Counted from the first letter of the stretch, positions 13,045 to 26,292 are shown. The stretch is DNA of 64,000 bases from Psoroptes ovis (GCA_002943765.1 PQWQ01000005.1:310001-374000), one strand, 5' to 3'. Made by a program: numbers and translations. Notes: generated from the letters alone by a model not told the origin.

Positions 13045-13707
13045 TTATCCAAAATTACTATTATTATGTTGCATTTGAATTGTTAATTGCTCGAAAATTT
13101 CATCATCAATCAAACCTTCGATATAACGTTGTGTGGGAACAAAATATTTGACTTTGAATTTGATTAAATCACCAATATTTAATCGGCTACATAATTTATC
13201 AATTTGTTTATGATCATATTTTTGACAATTGAATTTTATCGTTACGTCCACACAGCTTGCAAATGAACATCCAATATATTCTTTTCCAATCCTATGGAGA
13301 CGGATTTTTAAATAAATCATGAATCATTCATTCATTTCTCAAAAATGTCAAAACAAACCTGTTTATAAAACTTTCCAATATTTGATTCTTTTTCACATTG
13401 AATATATGAAATTTCGCTCTTATTTTCCAATAAATCAATGGATTATCATCAATTATTCGACCAGTTTTTTGCAAAAATTCTAAATCATCAAAACGTATTA
13501 ATATTCCATTTAAGCTAATTTGGGTATTTAAAAATAAATTTCTTCATTAAAATCAATCAATCAAAATGAAAATACTCACTCTGGATTATATTTGAATTTC
13601 TTTTGTTTCAACAATTTATGAATGCATGATTCTTCACGACCCATAAATTGTGGATAGATGCCAATGTCCAATTCTTTGGTAATGATTTTCGTTACTTCAG
13701 ATGACAT
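13045..13707 (-). CDS. POLR1F: RNA polymerase I subunit A43 (POLR1F/RPA43-like)
   Basis: Three exons on the minus strand (13580-13707, 13359-13514, 13045-13291) give 176 residues. A43 pairs with A14-type partners to form the Pol I stalk that contacts the initiation factor Rrn3/TIF-IA in the nucleolus. The N-terminal half has the expected ELDIGIYPQF, GILIRFDDLE and RIIDDNPLIYWKISAKFHIF strands. The OB-fold part has IGKEYIGCSFASCVDVTIKF, resembling the human SSHIGCLVHGCFNASI stretch. The basic low-complexity tail found in vertebrate homologues is missing, so the protein is short. Identification rests on motif recognition. An archaeal-type RPB7-family paralogue is the alternative. Confidence 0.75.
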
Positions 13708-14446
13708 TGTCAATATGATCATGAAATTGAAAATTTTAAAATTTTCAAATCAAAATAAAAAAAAATTCACATGTTCAATATCATCAAACATCGATTACAC
13801 AAAAAACAATCGATAGTTTTTTTCGTGAACTATCGAAAATATTTTTAAAATATTTATTTTTTTATAATTATCATTAATTTTCTGATAAACATTTAAAAAC
13901 GAAAACAAAAAAAGATTATTAACCAACATTTCAAATATTGTGTGTATAATATATATTAGTTAATATATTTGTGTGTTTGTGTGATTATATAGATGTTTAT
14001 GACCAAAAAATTCTTTTTTCATCTGTAAATATCTTCATTTGATGATAATTATTTAGTAAAATTTGATTCGAAAAAAATATAATCATTGATAATAATATTA
14101 AATTTTTCATAATTCATAACATTTTTTTAGACATAAAGTTTCATATATTATCTCTATGCAAATGTGGAATTGTATATGACCCACAATGTTACGAAAATCA
14201 TTAGCCATGATCGATTCGATGTTTCGATTCTTGAGATGAAAATTGTTGATAACAGATTTAAATCAATTTTGTGTCTGCATGAAATAGTGGTTTGGTGGTG
14301 GTTAATTGATTCGACAATCGATATTATAGTTTTGATTATATTGATAATTATAAGATTAATATATGCATGTTAGTTGATAATATAATGCTTCATTAGCTTA
14401 AAATTCAGTATATTTCAAATATATCATGTGCAGTTGATTTGTAATT
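13708..14446. other. Intergenic region without a recognised feature
   Basis: AT-rich sequence lies between the POLR1F start and the Scm stop codon. The 69-codon frame at 14164-14373 has no domain and repetitive C-terminal codons; I see nothing in it. Confidence 0.5.
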
Positions 14447-16834
14447 TCATACTGAATGATTCATTCTACTTTCATTATTATTTTGATTATCATCATCACC
14501 AGCGTTGTTTATTTTTTCAATTAAATCAATAATTTTCAATGAATAACCTAATTTTACATTTAAAAATTTCATCATTAAATCATGATTGGTGATCAATAGG
14601 AATGCATTTCCATCGATTTCCTACGGTATCAAATGAATAATAATAAGAGACAATTATTATGAATACAATTGATTAAAAATACAAAACTTACCTGAGATCG
14701 AAAATTTTGTGCAAATTTATAAAAACCGGGAAAACGCATATTAAGAAATTCAATTAATTCATCAATTGACCATTGATTTACTAATTCTTTTGATGGTAAT
14801 TCATTTCGATATCGTAACATTTTTGTTGATATTGATGCGGCTGCTATTTCATCGTTATCATTATTATTATCATTATAACAATTACCATTACCATTGATGA
14901 TTTTAGAATGATCATCATCAGTCCTTACATCATTATTATCATTACCTTTTGATAATTTCAACCGTTTTCTTGCATTACTAACAACTGTACGGTGACTATT
15001 ATTTTTATTCGTATGATTTTGATGACAATTTTGTCGATTTTCATTCGAATCCAAGTTTTTGATCACAAAATGTTGTTTATCATTATCGTTAGCATCAATA
15101 ATAGTGGGTACCATGTTAAATGTTTCTCTATGAAGATCATTATCGATAATTTCATCATCGAATGGGGTTAATTCAGATATTCTTGCTGCTGCTTCGACTG
15201 TTATCGATGTTTTTGGTGATGATTTTGATAGCGATGATGATGAAGATGAGGCACTAATGTTTCTATTTTGTTTATGTCCATTTTTATTATTATTATTCTC
15301 ACTATATTTATGATTAATGATAATATTATCAATATTTTTCAATGATTTTTCAATGGAAGAAGATGATTCAAATGTCAATTTTGATGATGATATATTGGAA
15401 GCTGTCGTCGTTGACGTCGTCGATGATGATGATGATGAAGATTTATTAAGATTAATGTTATTTGATGAGATAATGTTCAACGAAATGTCATTTGTTTGCA
15501 GCTGTTGTTCTTGTTTTATTGAGATGTTCGGATTTAGCGATGAATTATCAAAATGATTTTGATCCATTGATAATTTTTGATTATCATTGATACCATGATT
15601 ATTATGACCAAGATGATGATGAGAATCATTTTTGTGTTGATGATTATGATTATTATGATGATCAATGGACAATTTTTTACTATCATTATCATTATTATTA
15701 TTGAAGATCTTTGATTTATCTGCATTCATGTGAATACCATTTTGATGTTGCTGCTGCTGCTGAGGCTGCTTAGGGTCATTATCATTATTTGGCTTTTCAG
15801 GTGAATTATCATTGTTTGACTCTTTTAAATTAGTAATACTTGTAGTCATCGAATCATTTCGTAATTTATGCTTAACGCTATCACCAATTACATATTCAGC
15901 TATAAAATAAAGCATATGAATAAATGAAATAAGAGAATAAAATGAAAATAAAAAATAAAAGAATACCTTTAGGGCCAGGTAATTGTAGAATGTGGCCAGT
16001 TTTTTTACACCAACCAACTGGAAATAGTTGCCGTGAATGATAAGGACACTTATAATCATTATTATTATCCCAACCATCTAAATGTATTTCGACATCATTT
16101 TTATCAACACTTTTGATCGTTGCTGGACATATGTTTGATGGATGTTTTTTATCGACTGCTTCCAATTTCATACCTGGTTTGAAATAATTTTTATCAGGTC
16201 GTTTTGGCGGTTTTTTAAAACACTTTGCCGGTGCTATTTTTGCATTTTTCAATATTTGTTTACAATATCGGCCATAATTGGTTGCATCATGTTGAAATCG
16301 TAATGGTGGTGCAAAAAAACGATTTTTCCCATGTTCCCATGTACCGACTGGACTTATTGCTTCACTATCGACTAGTTCATAAAAATCATTTGCATTATCG
16401 CAACCATCGAAACGTAAACGAAGACGTGGACCAATGGTACCGACCACAGTAGCTAAATGTACAAAATCATAATTATCTTGACTAGATACTTCAAGTTTTT
16501 GATTTAATTCAAATTCATTTTCAGGTGGAATTTCATTTTGATTAAAATATTCGACCGGTGCAGGCTGTTGTCCATTACAATGTTTGAGATAATCATCCCA
16601 ATCTAAGCTTGGAATTATTCGAAAAGTTTTTTTCAAATTTAATGATGTCGTAGATGTGTTTGTCGTCGTCGTCGGCGTTGTTGTTGGAATATTCGATGAA
16701 TTAATTGTGGGTGGTGTTGCTATTGTTTTAGCCGCAGTAGAAGAATCTATAGACGATTTTATCTTTGATTTATCATCACCATCAATATTATTTTCATCGT
16801 GGCCATTATTACCATTTGTTGAATACTGATCCAT
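14447..16834 (-). CDS. Scm: Polycomb-group MBT-repeat and SAM-domain protein, Scm-like
   Basis: Three coding exons (15967-16834, 14692-15899, 14447-14620) give 749 residues. The order is a Ser/Thr-rich N-terminus, MBT repeat 1 (about residues 78-180, with LDWDDYLKHCNGQQPAPVEY and RLRLRFDGCDNANDF), MBT repeat 2 (about 185-290, with KPGMKLEAVDKKHPSNICPA and SRQLFPVGWCKKTGH), a long Asn/Ser/His-rich linker, and a C-terminal SAM domain (about 675-735) ending LMMKFLNVKLGYSLKI. Two MBT repeats plus a SAM/SPM domain is the Sex-comb-on-midleg architecture. Such proteins bind methyl-lysine and polymerise with Polyhomeotic. The FCS zinc fingers of fly Scm are absent. A GCC-ATGG start context follows a possible acceptor, so a 5' untranslated intron up to about 16914 is likely. 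SFMBT or MBTD1 relatives are less likely because they carry four MBT repeats. Confidence 0.85.
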
Positions 16835-19800
16835 GGCCTATATTTATTATCACTAATCGGAAAGAAAAAAAATAGATCAAATTTCAATCAACGGATTACA
16901 AATTAATTGACTTACTTTGATCGATGTAATATAAAATTCATTTATTAATTGAAAATATTTTCATTGAATCATTAATGATGTTTTGCTGTTGTTGTTGTTG
17001 CTATTGGTTTTTTTGGTGATGTTTAGTAAATAGTAAATGCTCAGCATATGTATTAATGAATCAGTTGACATACAATCAAATACATTAATTGATTATCAAC
17101 GATAATATTTCTGTGGAAATATGGAAATCAAAGACACACAAAAAACACAAATATTCATTTAATAAAATATTTAAATATGTGAAATTATTCGCTCCTTTGT
17201 TTCAAAATATAAATATATTCGTTTTTGGAATTGAATGAATGAATGAAATAAATCTATAAAATATAAAAATTAAAATTATTATCATTGAAAACATTTGTTC
17301 AAATTTCTTGTGAAATCAAAATGTAACTCTTTCGAATACGAAACACACAGAAAAAATATTGAAAATATTGATAACTGAATGTGAATAACTATAGCTCTTC
17401 TATTAGAGATTCAATTTTTGCAATTTTTTAAATGTTTTTCAATAAATAAATGAATAAATGGTGTAAAAAAAAAAACAAACAGAAATCAATGAAAATTAAT
17501 AAAATAAAATAAATTTCATGATGTCTGTCTATGTGATAACTGTGTATATGTTTGTTTGTCGATATATTTGAATTACATCTCATACCACATACACGATGAT
17601 TATAATCATGATAATTTATATAAATTCAATCACATCGAAAAATGAAAATTTTTGACATTCATTTTTCAACAAACAAAAGAGAAATATGGTATAAATATGA
17701 GTATACATGAATCGAAAAATATCAATTATGAATTCAATTTCAAACCGATTTTAAATGAATTCAATTTCAATATTTTATAATATATTCATTGTAACATACG
17801 AGATAACATATTGCAAGATTTGCAAATTGATTACTTTCATTTTCAATCAAATTGATTTACATTTTAGATCGATAGTATTGCACATTTTCGAATGGCTACA
17901 CACACAAATTATTACAACTCGTTTGTCATTTAAAAAATAAATGGTAATTTGATCATTGAAAAACAATAAAAAATATAAATATTGAATTGATTGAGTTATT
18001 TTTGATTAATATATTCGATTGAATTATTACTATTATTATTATTTGTAAATGATATCGTTGAAATTCAATATGAATTTAGGTTAAAAATAAATGAATAAGT
18101 AAATAAATGCATGCACGAATAAATGAATTAAAATCATGCGCTTATTATTATTGATAATATTACACCTCACACTGTGTGTATGTTACTCTATCATTTCTAT
18201 GAAACAGAATTTGATGATTCAGGAAAAATGAAATTGAAATGAAATGAAATAAAGTTGAATAAATTATTTAAGCATTTTCAAATTAATCAATCAATGAATC
18301 AAGAAATTGATTAATTGAATCGTTTAAAACTGAACTGTTTGGATGATTGGATTATTATTATTATTATTGAAATATCGGAATTAATAAAGGTTATAGTAAA
18401 ACTATTGAGGCTAATACTGATTAGATATTTCTACGGGGAAAAAAATTCAAATTTCAGGCATTTTTTGAATAATATTTTAACATTGTTTAAAATTGTTTTA
18501 AAGATCATTATTTACTTGTTGTTGTCGTTTACCATTATTTTGATTATTTGTAATGAAGATATATATGTGTACAAGCAGCACATGCATGCATTCACGAATT
18601 GAAATATTTTTCATACAAAAATAAATGAATTATTGTTCATTGATGCGTTTATATTGAAAAATATGAAGAAATCATCGAATTTTTCATATCAACAAAACAA
18701 AACGAAAAAATTCTGGTTTATGTGGTTTGAATTTGATCATAATAAACAAGATTCATATTAATAATAAACAATAGAATTATGATGTATTGTAAATATTCAC
18801 AATTTGCACAATTAAATTCTAATTTCTTTGTTATTATCAAGTTTGATACGATCAAAATGAATAGACATCTACAAATACACAAATAAACACATACATATAA
18901 ACACACACATACCTCAAACAAACACAAATACCACAAAACACAACAACAATAAATGTTTGAACAGGTAAAAGAATTATAAATTACTTGATAATGATAATGA
19001 CGATGATAATATTAGTAAAGAGTTGTGAATAAAATGGAAAATAAAAATTATAAAATCGAAAAATGGATGATGAATACACATGAACCGCGCGCGAGCTTCG
19101 AATATACAATGATTTCACGGATTTTCACTGAGAAAAATTTCACTGAAAAAAAATTTCAAGCTTGTTTTTGGTTTTTCAGGCTTAATTCAACAAAATATTT
19201 TCGAAATTCAATTATTCATATTATTCAACTATTTCATTGTTGTGTCGATAGGGTTGAATTTTTCATTCATTCATTTTACATTTCTTGATGTGAAAAATAC
19301 ATTGTTTTTAATGCATCACATTTCACTTGTTATTATTCAATATTTCAATTTTGTTTTTATTGTCAATTATATTTCACTTGGCGCCATCACTATCGTGATT
19401 ATTATTATTATTATTATTTACTCTTTTATAAAGCAATTTTCAATTGATCAATGCACATCAAAGCATCTTCAATTTCTATATGCTCACCCGCTTGACTGTT
19501 AGATCAGTTTTCATTGATTTAATTGATAGCTGTCACTTACACTGAGTCAAAATATCAGAAATCCCCGAATTTTACTCGGGCTGAGCAGTTTTAGGGTCGA
19601 AAAATTAAGACGAAAACACTCGTTCATCGAATGTTTACACTGATCAAAGTTTTCGAATTCTCAACGATCGAATGTATGTGTGTGTGTGTGTGTGTTGGTG
19701 CGAAAAAAAAATCAGTTGAAAAAAAAACTCGAAAATTTGCCCGTTCATAGAGGATAGGACGTGGGAAATTTTTTTTTGTGATTTTTTCGATTTTTTTTTG

Positions 19801-20175
19801 ATTTTTCAAAATTTTTTGGATGTGAATCATCTTCAGTTGATTGATTGGTGAGTTTTGATTTTGAAATAGTGTTAATCAAATGAAAAATGATTGAATTTTT
19901 TTCATTAGAACAGTTTTTTCTGAAAGAAAATTAGTAAAAAAAAAAATCGAAAATTTACTCAAACACGTCCTTTATGAATAAAACACTTTTAATGAAAAAA
20001 AAATGTTTGACCTAAACAAGACGACTTTTTGTGTTTTGATATTTTTATGCTTTACATTTAATTTCAGTGTTTAACCATTTGATTGGAGTTGAATTAATTT
20101 TTTCAAAGTAAAATTTAGCATTTCGGACTTGGAATTCAATTTAAAACTTCAAAAAAATCAAATAATCGAATCAAA
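16835..20175. other. Gene-free interval upstream of Scm and ATP5MG
   Basis: This is about 3.3 kb of AT-rich sequence between divergently transcribed genes. It probably holds both promoters and the Scm 5' untranslated exon. Short open frames at 17755, 18315, 18718, 19025, 19242 and 19624 are low-complexity or without domains. One small GC-rich hairpin at 19564-19580 and a TG run at about 19676-19694 are the only structured items I see. Confidence 0.55.
19564..19580. repeat. GC-rich hairpin
   Basis: CCCGA at 19564-19568 pairs with TCGGG at 19576-19580 around a 7-base loop, followed by GCTGAGCAG. It resembles hairpins elsewhere in the window at 40327, 43145 and 49863. Confidence 0.4.
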
Positions 20176-20528
20176 ATGTCAAAATTAGCAGCAAAAATCC
20201 CTGTTCTTATGGCTGGTAAGCTTCATGAATCTGATCTGTTTGGTTTGAAATTAATTCATTTTTTCATTCTGAATTACCAGCTGCCAAACCGAAATTACGT
20301 GAATTTAATCGTTTTGCTAAAACCGAGCTATATCCACCATCACCGGCTGATATACCTGCAATTGTTAAAGGTTTTTCAAATCTTGTATCCGGAACAATGT
20401 CAATGCGTTGGACAAAATTATCCGTAAAAGAAGCATGGTTAAATACATTAATAGGTATTGAAGTTATGTGTTGGTTTTTTGTCGGTGAAGTTATCGGTAA
20501 ACGTAATTTGATTGGTTATGATGTTTAG
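20176..20528 (+). CDS. ATP5MG: Mitochondrial ATP synthase subunit g
   Basis: Two exons (20176-20215 and 20281-20528) encode 95 residues, close to the usual 100. Subunit g is a small membrane protein of the Fo sector that helps form ATP synthase dimers in the inner mitochondrial membrane. The family signature is clear: KPKLREFNRFAKTELYPPSP, then LSVKEAWLNTLIGIEVMCWF in a single membrane segment, then the nearly invariant GEVIGKRNLIGYDV end. The reading frame is intact across a 65-bp intron. The start ATG is the only one preceding the conserved region. Confidence 0.93.
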
Positions 20529-21504
20529 TCCTCTCAATTTCATCTTAATTCGAGAATTCAAATGCAATCAATCAAATTATTGTCCTAGAAAGAGTTAAAT
20601 ATTTTTCAAATTGAAATATCCATGATAATTGATTATTATTGTATTCAATATTTCAATTCGAATACAAATTTGAATAAAATGAAATTGTCATAGAAAATAA
20701 ATATTAAATCATAAATTCTTATCAAATATCATCATCATTATTACTGCGACGACCATTTATCATTAAGATTCTTATCGATTTTCCATGTTTTTTTTACAAT
20801 GGAAAATTATTACTAGTATTAGGTTGTCCGAAAAGTTTTTGTCGATTATATTGTAGGGAATTATAAAAGAAAATCGGCAAAAACTTTTCGGACAACTTCG
20901 ATATATCATTCGATAAACATTGACTTGTAAAGAAGCCAAAGACTTATAAAGATTGTCATAGAAACTATTTAAACTATAAAAACACATTTAAAGATTCATC
21001 CCGAAGATTTCAGCCGAGAATTCCTGAATTGTTTAGGATTTCGAATGAGCAGAATCAAATTTGGTCAAAGGAAGAATGGTTCGAAAATGGAAAGAATGGT
21101 TGAATCTTTGGAAATATTAATTATTATCATAAATACATACCACATTCATACAAGATTCATTCAAGTCATGTCATGTCGTATTGTACGATTCAAAAATAAC
21201 TGGGAAAAAATATTGCAACGCTAAGGCCTCGTAGATATATGAATTTGGGAAAATTCAAATCATTAATTTCAATACGAATTCGTTTGTTTCAAAGATTTCC
21301 ATTTGTTTTGTTTGTTTTCATTTGTCATAAGTGATTTCATTTTGTATTCAGTGATTTTTTGAATTTGTTTCGAGTGATTTTCGGCTTGAAATCTCACAAA
21401 TTTCAACATTTGAAATTCAAATTTCATCAGATTCAAAGACAATTCATCTAAAATTCAAGAATTTCGTCGAAAATTCCGATTGTTCAATCATATAAAAAGC
21501 TGAA
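20529..21504. other. Intergenic region with one foldback element
   Basis: AT-rich sequence between ATP5MG and the four-repeat gene contains one 77-bp foldback element (20821-20897), listed separately. Nothing else was recognised. Confidence 0.5.
20821..20897. mobile_element. Mariner-like foldback MITE, type A
   Basis: Terminal repeats GGTTGTCCGAAAAGTTTTTG and its complement face each other across a short centre. The inner sequence GATTATATTGTAG...AAAATCGGC matches the copy at 40555. TTA precedes the 5' end. It is too short to code and would be mobilised by a Tc1/mariner-type transposase. Confidence 0.8.
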
Positions 21505-23268
21505 ATGATTATGGCATTTGCCATCTACTTACGTTATCAACGTGATTTTCAACCAGAACAACCACAAATATTGGATCGAAATATTCAAGATGCAAACGTA
21601 AAATTTACATTTGTTGATTTTATACCAGGCTTGATTAAACGATCATGTGCTGTTATGTCACAAACACAAATTGAATATCATTCATTTAGGCAAGTAATTC
21701 ATTTGTTTGATTGATTGATTGTTCATTGATTGATATTAGGCATCATTAATCGATATCAGGGTATAATTGATTTTCAATTATTTAAAGCCAATACGTTCCT
21801 AAATTGATCAATAATTAAAGAACAACAATAGATCTCATCATTTTAAAATAATTAAAATTTTAATTATTCAAAAAAAAATGATGATAATTATTTTCAATTC
21901 TCTAATTCTTGTCATATTACCTAGGGAGGATTTGGCCAAGAATTATTATTATTTGAAACAGAAATATTTTGAATATTTATGAGAATATTCTTTTTCAATT
22001 AAAGCTAAAGGGTGTGAAATAAATTATGATCATGATTATTTATTCCTAGTGAATGGTACACAGAATCAAAATGGTACAGAATTAGAATCAGAATTGTACA
22101 GAATCGGAATAATTTACAATTGTTTATAACACAATGACAATTGTAAATTATTAAGTCTGCCGCCGACCGACCGACCATCAGCCATCGAATGTTGGCCAAC
22201 AATATGTTTCTATTATTATCATTATTCGATTCTGTTTTAGTTCAGTTTAGTTTAGTTTACATTTTTCAATTCAATGATTGTCGTCGTTATTATTATCAAT
22301 GTATATGATCATAATGGTTGCTGATAATAAATCAATGAATAAATAAATAAATAAATGGACAAAACATGGAAAATAATAGAAAGTTGTCCGGAAAGTTCTT
22401 GCCAGTTTTATCGTGGAAAATCATGGAAAAAATCGGCAAGAATTTTTCGGACAACCCATCAATACATATATATATTTTTCTCATAAATAATTAACATTTT
22501 TCCATGTAGTTCTTGGCCCTTGGTTTAAAAAAGAAAATTTATATCTTTCATTGATTCATTGAATCATTGGTGTGATAATAATCATAGACATTCATACATT
22601 TAAAATGAAAATAATTTGGTATTCTGATCGTATTTTTGGCTCGGTCGGCTGTCTCTGCACTGCTTGTGCTTTAAATCTGACAGAATTCTTCGAAGAAAAA
22701 TTATGATTTTCCTTATTAACATAAAGTGTATGTAGTGTATTTTTGTATTTTGCAAGGGCCGTAACCTGAATTGTTTTAGTGACAAAATTTGTACAACATT
22801 TAATTAATTTGTTTAACAATATTTAGACAAAGGAATACCAGGGATTTCTTGGCCCGAATTCTGTTAATTTTTCGAATTATTTATTCATTAATTTTTGATT
22901 TTACAAATGTTAAGAACTATCTCAGAGAGATATAATTATTAATGATTGTGATCATTTAATCTTTTTGTTTTTTTGGGCGAAACACATTTATAAAAAATGA
23001 TGATGATGATGAATTTGACAAATTTAAGAGGCGTACATACCTTTGAAAAGGCGTTCGATACCTTACCTTGGTGCAAGGTGCCCATACCCTAGCGAATTCC
23101 CCCATGGACTGTTCTAATTGGGAATGTACGGACATTTGACCTTTAAAAATATTCAAAGATTAAGACCTTTTGAGATTTAATGAGTTAATGATTGATTAAT
23201 TAAGGTTTTTGAATTCAAAATGAATTAATTTTTCACCTTTTTTTTTCAAAATTAATCCATTTCCAATT

Positions 23269-23310
<42 letters not shown>

Positions 23311-25062
23311 GAAATAATTAAAACAGCAAATGAATGGTTGAAAAATCATCATAATCAATGGGAATGTATTAATTGTGAAACAATTATTATTTCATTTAAT
23401 CGTAATAATCCTATTTATATGAATAATAATCTTAATTTGTTGAATAATATTAGTAATAATTTCAATAATTATTGTAATCAAAATAATAATCAGAATAATA
23501 ATAATAATACGAATACGAATAGCAATAATAATAATAATAGCAATGAACCAAACAATACAACAAATCAATTATATGAATTAAAAACAAATGATTGCTGCTA
23601 TTATATTTATGGTTCGGAAAAGAATAATGTTGTACGTGCATTCAGGTAATTGTTTTCATTTGATTAATCTGCATAAGTGATATATGAATTAATTATGACC
23701 CATGATTGATTAATTGTAATCTTTCAACAACTCATCAGGCTATGGGTACGAAGGCGATCATCGGCCGTCGGCAGCAAACCACCGATCATATGGCAAGTAG
23801 TAAATCAGTCATTGAGTAATTAATTCATTGATTAATCAATTATTATCTTTGACTATTAAAGCTACAAAGATTTAATACCAAAAATGAAAAATGAACTAAC
23901 ATATGAATTCGAAACGATAGATGATTTGATCAATCGTTTCAATGAAAATATTCGTTCGAATAGACAATATTTGAATGGACGAATATTTTCAATTGAATGT
24001 GCAAAATATGAATGTACAAATTTGGATTGGAATATTGACACCGAGAAAACATTTACAATGTTATCGACTAAATATTTATTCATCCTTAGAATTTATTATT
24101 TTTCGAATGATAATAGCCATGATTCGAATTTCGATCGTCTCAGATATTCGATCGGTATCAAAGATTTTCAACCAAAACAGCTGATTAAACCGACATTTTT
24201 TCGTCGACCAAAATATGAATGTTTTAATGATGTTATTGAACGTGGTTGTAAATGGCTGAGGCAATCAAATGCCGAAGGTTATTGTTTCAAATTTTTGAAT
24301 GCAAAATCAATTGATGTAAAAATTGTACATAATTCTGCATTGGCCAATTCAAATAATAATGATGATGAATCATATACACGTTTGATGGCATTCACTGAAC
24401 ACGGTGCCTATATTCGTATATTTCGATTGTTTTATTTGGATTTTTCTCCGAATATCAATGATCAATGTCAATCATTACTACCATTGATCTCGATTAATTT
24501 ACTCGGTAGCCGTTTGTTTACATCGACAAAACGTACCGATACAATCGATGATGTTGTACAACGTTTACATGATTGGATTGATCAATTTATAGAAAAATCA
24601 AGACTGAAACAGCTAAAACATCATCACCAACATCATCAATCTTTAGATTTGTCTGTATCGGATTTAATAATATCAGCTGAAACATGTGAAATATTCATTA
24701 AAGATTTACCGACGAATCATAATCGTTGGGATATTGAACGTATTGCTAATGATCAAACATTTATTGTTAATCGTTTTGGTAATAAAAATGCATATTCATT
24801 CTATTCATTTCGAGTGTATTATGATCAACAAATAACGAGCAATCATTTATCATATGATTCAATGACAAATATTACATCATTAAGTGTACGATCAATGTCG
24901 CTGCAACATGATGACCATGATGATTCATCATGGTCAATCGATGATTCTAAAGATATGACTAATACTGATTGTAAATCATTAATATCATCAAAATCAACAA
25001 AAACATCATCATCATCGATAGCCGATATTCAATCAATCATAACTGAATTTGATAAAATTTGA
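21505..25062 (+). CDS. Unrecognised protein with four degenerate internal repeats
   Basis: I do not recognise a named family. Four exons (21505-21689, 23310-23645, 23739-23792, 23862-25062) splice into one 591-residue frame. Introns 1 and 3 must use GC donors (GCAAGT), because the nearby GT alternatives lead to stops. The protein has no signal peptide or membrane segment. It appears built of four related modules. Each module has a hydrophobic strand (for example FVDFIPGLIK, YKDLIPKM, IKDFQPKQLI, LPLISINLLG), then an F/C-x-x-I/V-x-x-x-x-x-W-L helix (Trp at about 71, 323 and 430; Asn replaces it in module 2 near 221), a middle strand, and a closing FR-hydrophobic-x-Y strand (about 172-176, 267-271, 379-383, 508-512). 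An Asn-rich insert (about 95-150) lies in module 1, and a Ser/Asp-rich tail follows module 4. Many arthropod genomes carry uncharacterised proteins of this general look; that comparison is from memory. Confidence 0.8.
22382..22456. mobile_element. Mariner-like foldback MITE, type A variant
   Basis: Ends AGTTGTCCGGAAAGTTCTTG and CAAGAATTTTTCGGACAACC are inverted repeats. The centre includes GTGGAAAATCATGG, as in the copy at 56578. Terminal mismatches suggest an older copy. Confidence 0.7.
23272..23308. repeat. CA microsatellite directly at a splice acceptor
   Basis: About 18 uninterrupted AC/CA repeats are followed at once by G, giving the CAG acceptor used for the exon starting at 23310. The usual pyrimidine tract is replaced by the repeat. 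Confidence 0.9.
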
Positions 25063-25357
25063 AAAATTCACAACAAAAACTTGTAAATTTCATCGACAGA
25101 TGGCGACACTCTTTGCAGAATCATTCATCAATCAACACCATATGATTTTTCTGGTGCATTTGCTTTGCTTTCATTCAATTATTATTCTTGTTTCTAAGAC
25201 AAATTTTCTTTCATATTTTCAAATGCCAAATCATCATTGATTGCTATCATTGATAAACAACTAATCATTTGTCAAGTTGCTGTTGTTTGATTATTTTTAA
25301 TTTTTCTGAGCAAATTTCAATTGAGTCTTGGGTGAACGCACAACACAAATATTCATA
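25063..25357. other. Short intergenic spacer and peroxiredoxin 5' region
   Basis: This 295-bp gap separates the four-repeat gene from the peroxiredoxin start in the same orientation. No structured feature is visible. Confidence 0.5.
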
Positions 25358-26292
25358 ATGTCTACGATCAATAATAAAAGATTATCATCATTAATTTCAG
25401 TATTAATTATCGATTCATTATTACTCTTGTCATTATTCATCATTCAATCAGTAGATTCAGCAGAACAATGTCAAAATTTCGGTACAACCGGTATGGATGT
25501 TTATCCACGTGAAAGTCGATTGCAAACTGGTGAAAGTTCACATCGTTTACATTGGTCAAAAGCTCAAAGTAGATTGATTTAAAATTTTTTGAAATTTGAA
25601 CTTTTTTTTAAATTTGTTCTTCTTTTTCAATCACAGTTATGAAACCGGCACCTTACTGGGAAGGTACAGCTGTCATTGCAAATCAGCTGAAAGAAATGAA
25701 CATTACACAATTTCATGGCAAATATCTGGTATTTTTCTTTTACCCGTTAGATTTGTAAGTAATTTGATTGATTTGTTCAAATTTCAAGGGCTTTAATGTC
25801 AACTATTTTAATAGCACATTTGTATGTCCAACCGAAATCATTGCATTCAGTGATCGTATCAAAGAATTTAAAAAAATAAACACCGAAGTAGTCGCATGTT
25901 CAGTTGATTCACCATACACCCACTTGGCATGGATGAAAACATCACGTAAACAAGGTGGTCTTGGACATCTGAACATTCCGCTGTTATCTGATCAAACACA
26001 TCAAATATCAAAAGATTATGGTGTTTATCTGGAAGATTTTGGCCATAGTTTACGTGGCTTATTCATTATCGATGCAAATGGTATTCTGAGACAAATAACA
26101 ATGAATGACTTACCGGTTGGTCGATCAGTTGATGAAACATTACGCCTGGTACAAGCATTTCAATATACAGATAAACATGGTGAAGTATGTCCGGCCAATT
26201 GGAAACCAGGTTCGGAGACGATTATACCAGATCCTGAAGATAAATTAATATATTTTGAAAAATCATTTGATGATAAAAAATCTGAGCTTTGA
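25358..26292 (+). CDS. PRDX4: Typical 2-Cys peroxiredoxin, secretory/ER type (Prx4-like)
   Basis: Three exons (25358-25568, 25637-25754, 25815-26292) give 268 residues. The enzyme reduces hydrogen peroxide using a cysteine pair. The N-terminus has a basic start and a long hydrophobic stretch (about residues 9-34), expected to be a signal peptide. With the HLSKAQ-like linker before KPAPYWEGTAV, this points to the Prx4 class. The peroxidatic cysteine is in TFVCPTE (Cys114) and the resolving cysteine in GEVCPANW (Cys235). The GGLG and C-terminal YF motifs associated with sensitivity to over-oxidation are present. The ATG at 25358 is preferred over an upstream in-frame TTG at 25328. The gene converges on MPG, with 73 bp between stops. 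Confidence 0.95.

Larger units (their letters stand above)
21690..23309. other. Large first intron of the four-repeat gene
   Basis: This 1,620-bp intron has a GCAAGT donor and ends in a CA microsatellite whose last repeat supplies the CAG acceptor. It contains one foldback element at 22382-22456. The small open frames inside are without domains. Confidence 0.65.

Noticed and set aside
14164..14373. 69-codon open frame
   Set aside because: No recognisable motif or splice partner; codons at the end are AT-repeat derived.
15317..15556. Acidic plus-strand frame opposite the Scm linker
   Set aside because: It is the antisense shadow of Asn/Ser-rich codons in Scm.
25328..25357. Upstream TTG as the peroxiredoxin start
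   Set aside because: The ATG at 25358 directly precedes a credible signal peptide, and non-ATG starts are not expected here.
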